In this document: piece after piece, positions 21,786-22,156 of the stretch
How positions within the stretch are numbered: position 1 is the stretch's first letter
Layout of the letters: each line of letters starts with the position of its first letter
From: Candidatus Margulisiibacteriota bacterium
Lineage (GTDB): Bacteria > Margulisbacteria > Termititenacia > Termititenacales > Termititenacaceae
NCBI GenBank assembly: GCA_031267055.1
Contig: JAIRZV010000128.1
Coordinates: 1-22,156 of the forward strand
DNA: 22,156 nucleotides
Direction of reading: 5' to 3'
Position numbers and translations under genes: made by a program
The notes under the pieces: model-generated
The model's input: the letters and a program-made list of their open reading frames with translations, nothing else
Database searches by the model: none
Told to the model about the DNA's origin: nothing

Positions 21786-22156
21786 ATGAGAGTTGGTATC
21801 GGCTACGATGTGCATCAGCTCACCGCCGGACGCAAGTTAATAATCGGCGGTGTGGATATTCCTTATGCCAGAGGGCTGGACGGACACTCTGACGCTGACG
21901 TGCTGTTGCACGCGGTGATGGACGCGCTGCTGGGCGCGGCGGCGCTGGGCTCGATCGGCGAGCATTTCCCTGACACGGACCCGGCTTATCAGGGCATCAA
22001 CAGTCTGGAACTGCTGGAAAACGTCAACGCGCTGCTTATCAGCCGCGGCTACAAACTAATTAATCTTGACAGCGTGATCATTTGTCAGGAACCAAAACTC
22101 GCGCCGTATATTCAGGATATGCAAACCAATATCGCTGTGGTGTTCGGTCTGCCGGC
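21786..22156 (+). CDS. ispF: 2-C-methyl-D-erythritol 2,4-cyclodiphosphate synthase, N-terminal part
   Basis: IspF converts CDP-methylerythritol 2-phosphate to the cyclic diphosphate in the non-mevalonate isoprenoid pathway. The frame gives MRVGIGYDVHQLTAGRKLII with the metal ligands Asp8 and His10, then LDGHSDADVLLHAVMDALLGAAALGSIGEHFPDTDP, the classical signature with the third metal-binding His, and later PKLAPYI. About 123 of the usual 155-160 residues are present and the gene runs off the right edge. It is transcribed away from apbE from a very short intergenic region. Confidence 0.97.
   Translation, partial: MRVGIGYDVHQLTAGRKLIIGGVDIPYARGLDGHSDADVLLHAVMDALLGAAALGSIGEHFPDTDPAYQGINSLELLENVNALLISRGYKLINLDSVIICQEPKLAPYIQDMQTNIAVVFGLP

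Overview
The window is a bacterial chromosome segment. It carries a nearly continuous string of housekeeping genes, mostly on the + strand: an M16 peptidase tail, dut, an MBL-fold gene, a DUF1385 gene, prfA, prmC, a TPR gene, queH, nnrD, purB, tRNA-Leu, valS, apbE (reverse strand) and ispF. Shine-Dalgarno sites and sigma70-like promoters are readable at several genes. Gene content does not fix the phylum. Use of queH, DUF1385 next to prfA, and a Leu tRNA with an AAG anticodon fit Firmicutes-like or uncultured candidate phyla (Margulisbacteria and relatives are a guess only).

Layout. 1-117: end of an M16 peptidase. 118-6041: accessory island with two large repeat-protein genes, a higA-higB toxin-antitoxin pair, a cluster of hairpins and a REP-like palindrome. 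6088-9132: dut, MBL, DUF1385 and prfA, tightly packed or overlapping. 9139-11139: a third repeat-protein gene on the reverse strand, lying between prfA and prmC. 11227-14550: prmC, TPR protein, queH, nnrD, with overlapping ends. 14560-15264: a second toxin-antitoxin module (RHH antitoxin and PIN toxin). 15306-17897: purB and two linked unknown genes. 17987-18185: tRNA-Leu followed by a duplicated copy of its 3' end and terminator. 18210-22156: valS, then apbE convergent with it, then ispF cut by the window edge.

The standout system is a family of three paralogous proteins (948, 563 and 666 aa). Each has an N-terminal array of 4 to 6 near-identical modules (about 68, 70 or 82-98 aa) and a shared, unrecognised C-terminal domain. 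The three module types differ in sequence but share one layout that resembles helicase-associated (HA-type) nucleic-acid-binding repeats. Variation falls at fixed positions inside otherwise conserved modules. The genes sit in insertion-like contexts: a perfect 24-bp direct repeat derived from the 3' end of the M16 gene flanks the 948-aa gene, a third copy that differs only synonymously lies before the 563-aa gene, and the 666-aa gene separates prfA from prmC.

Two smaller patterns also stand out. The two unrelated toxin-antitoxin promoters share the same 12-bp palindrome, TTATACGTATAA. The tRNA-Leu 3' end plus its terminator hairpin is duplicated with compensating base changes.
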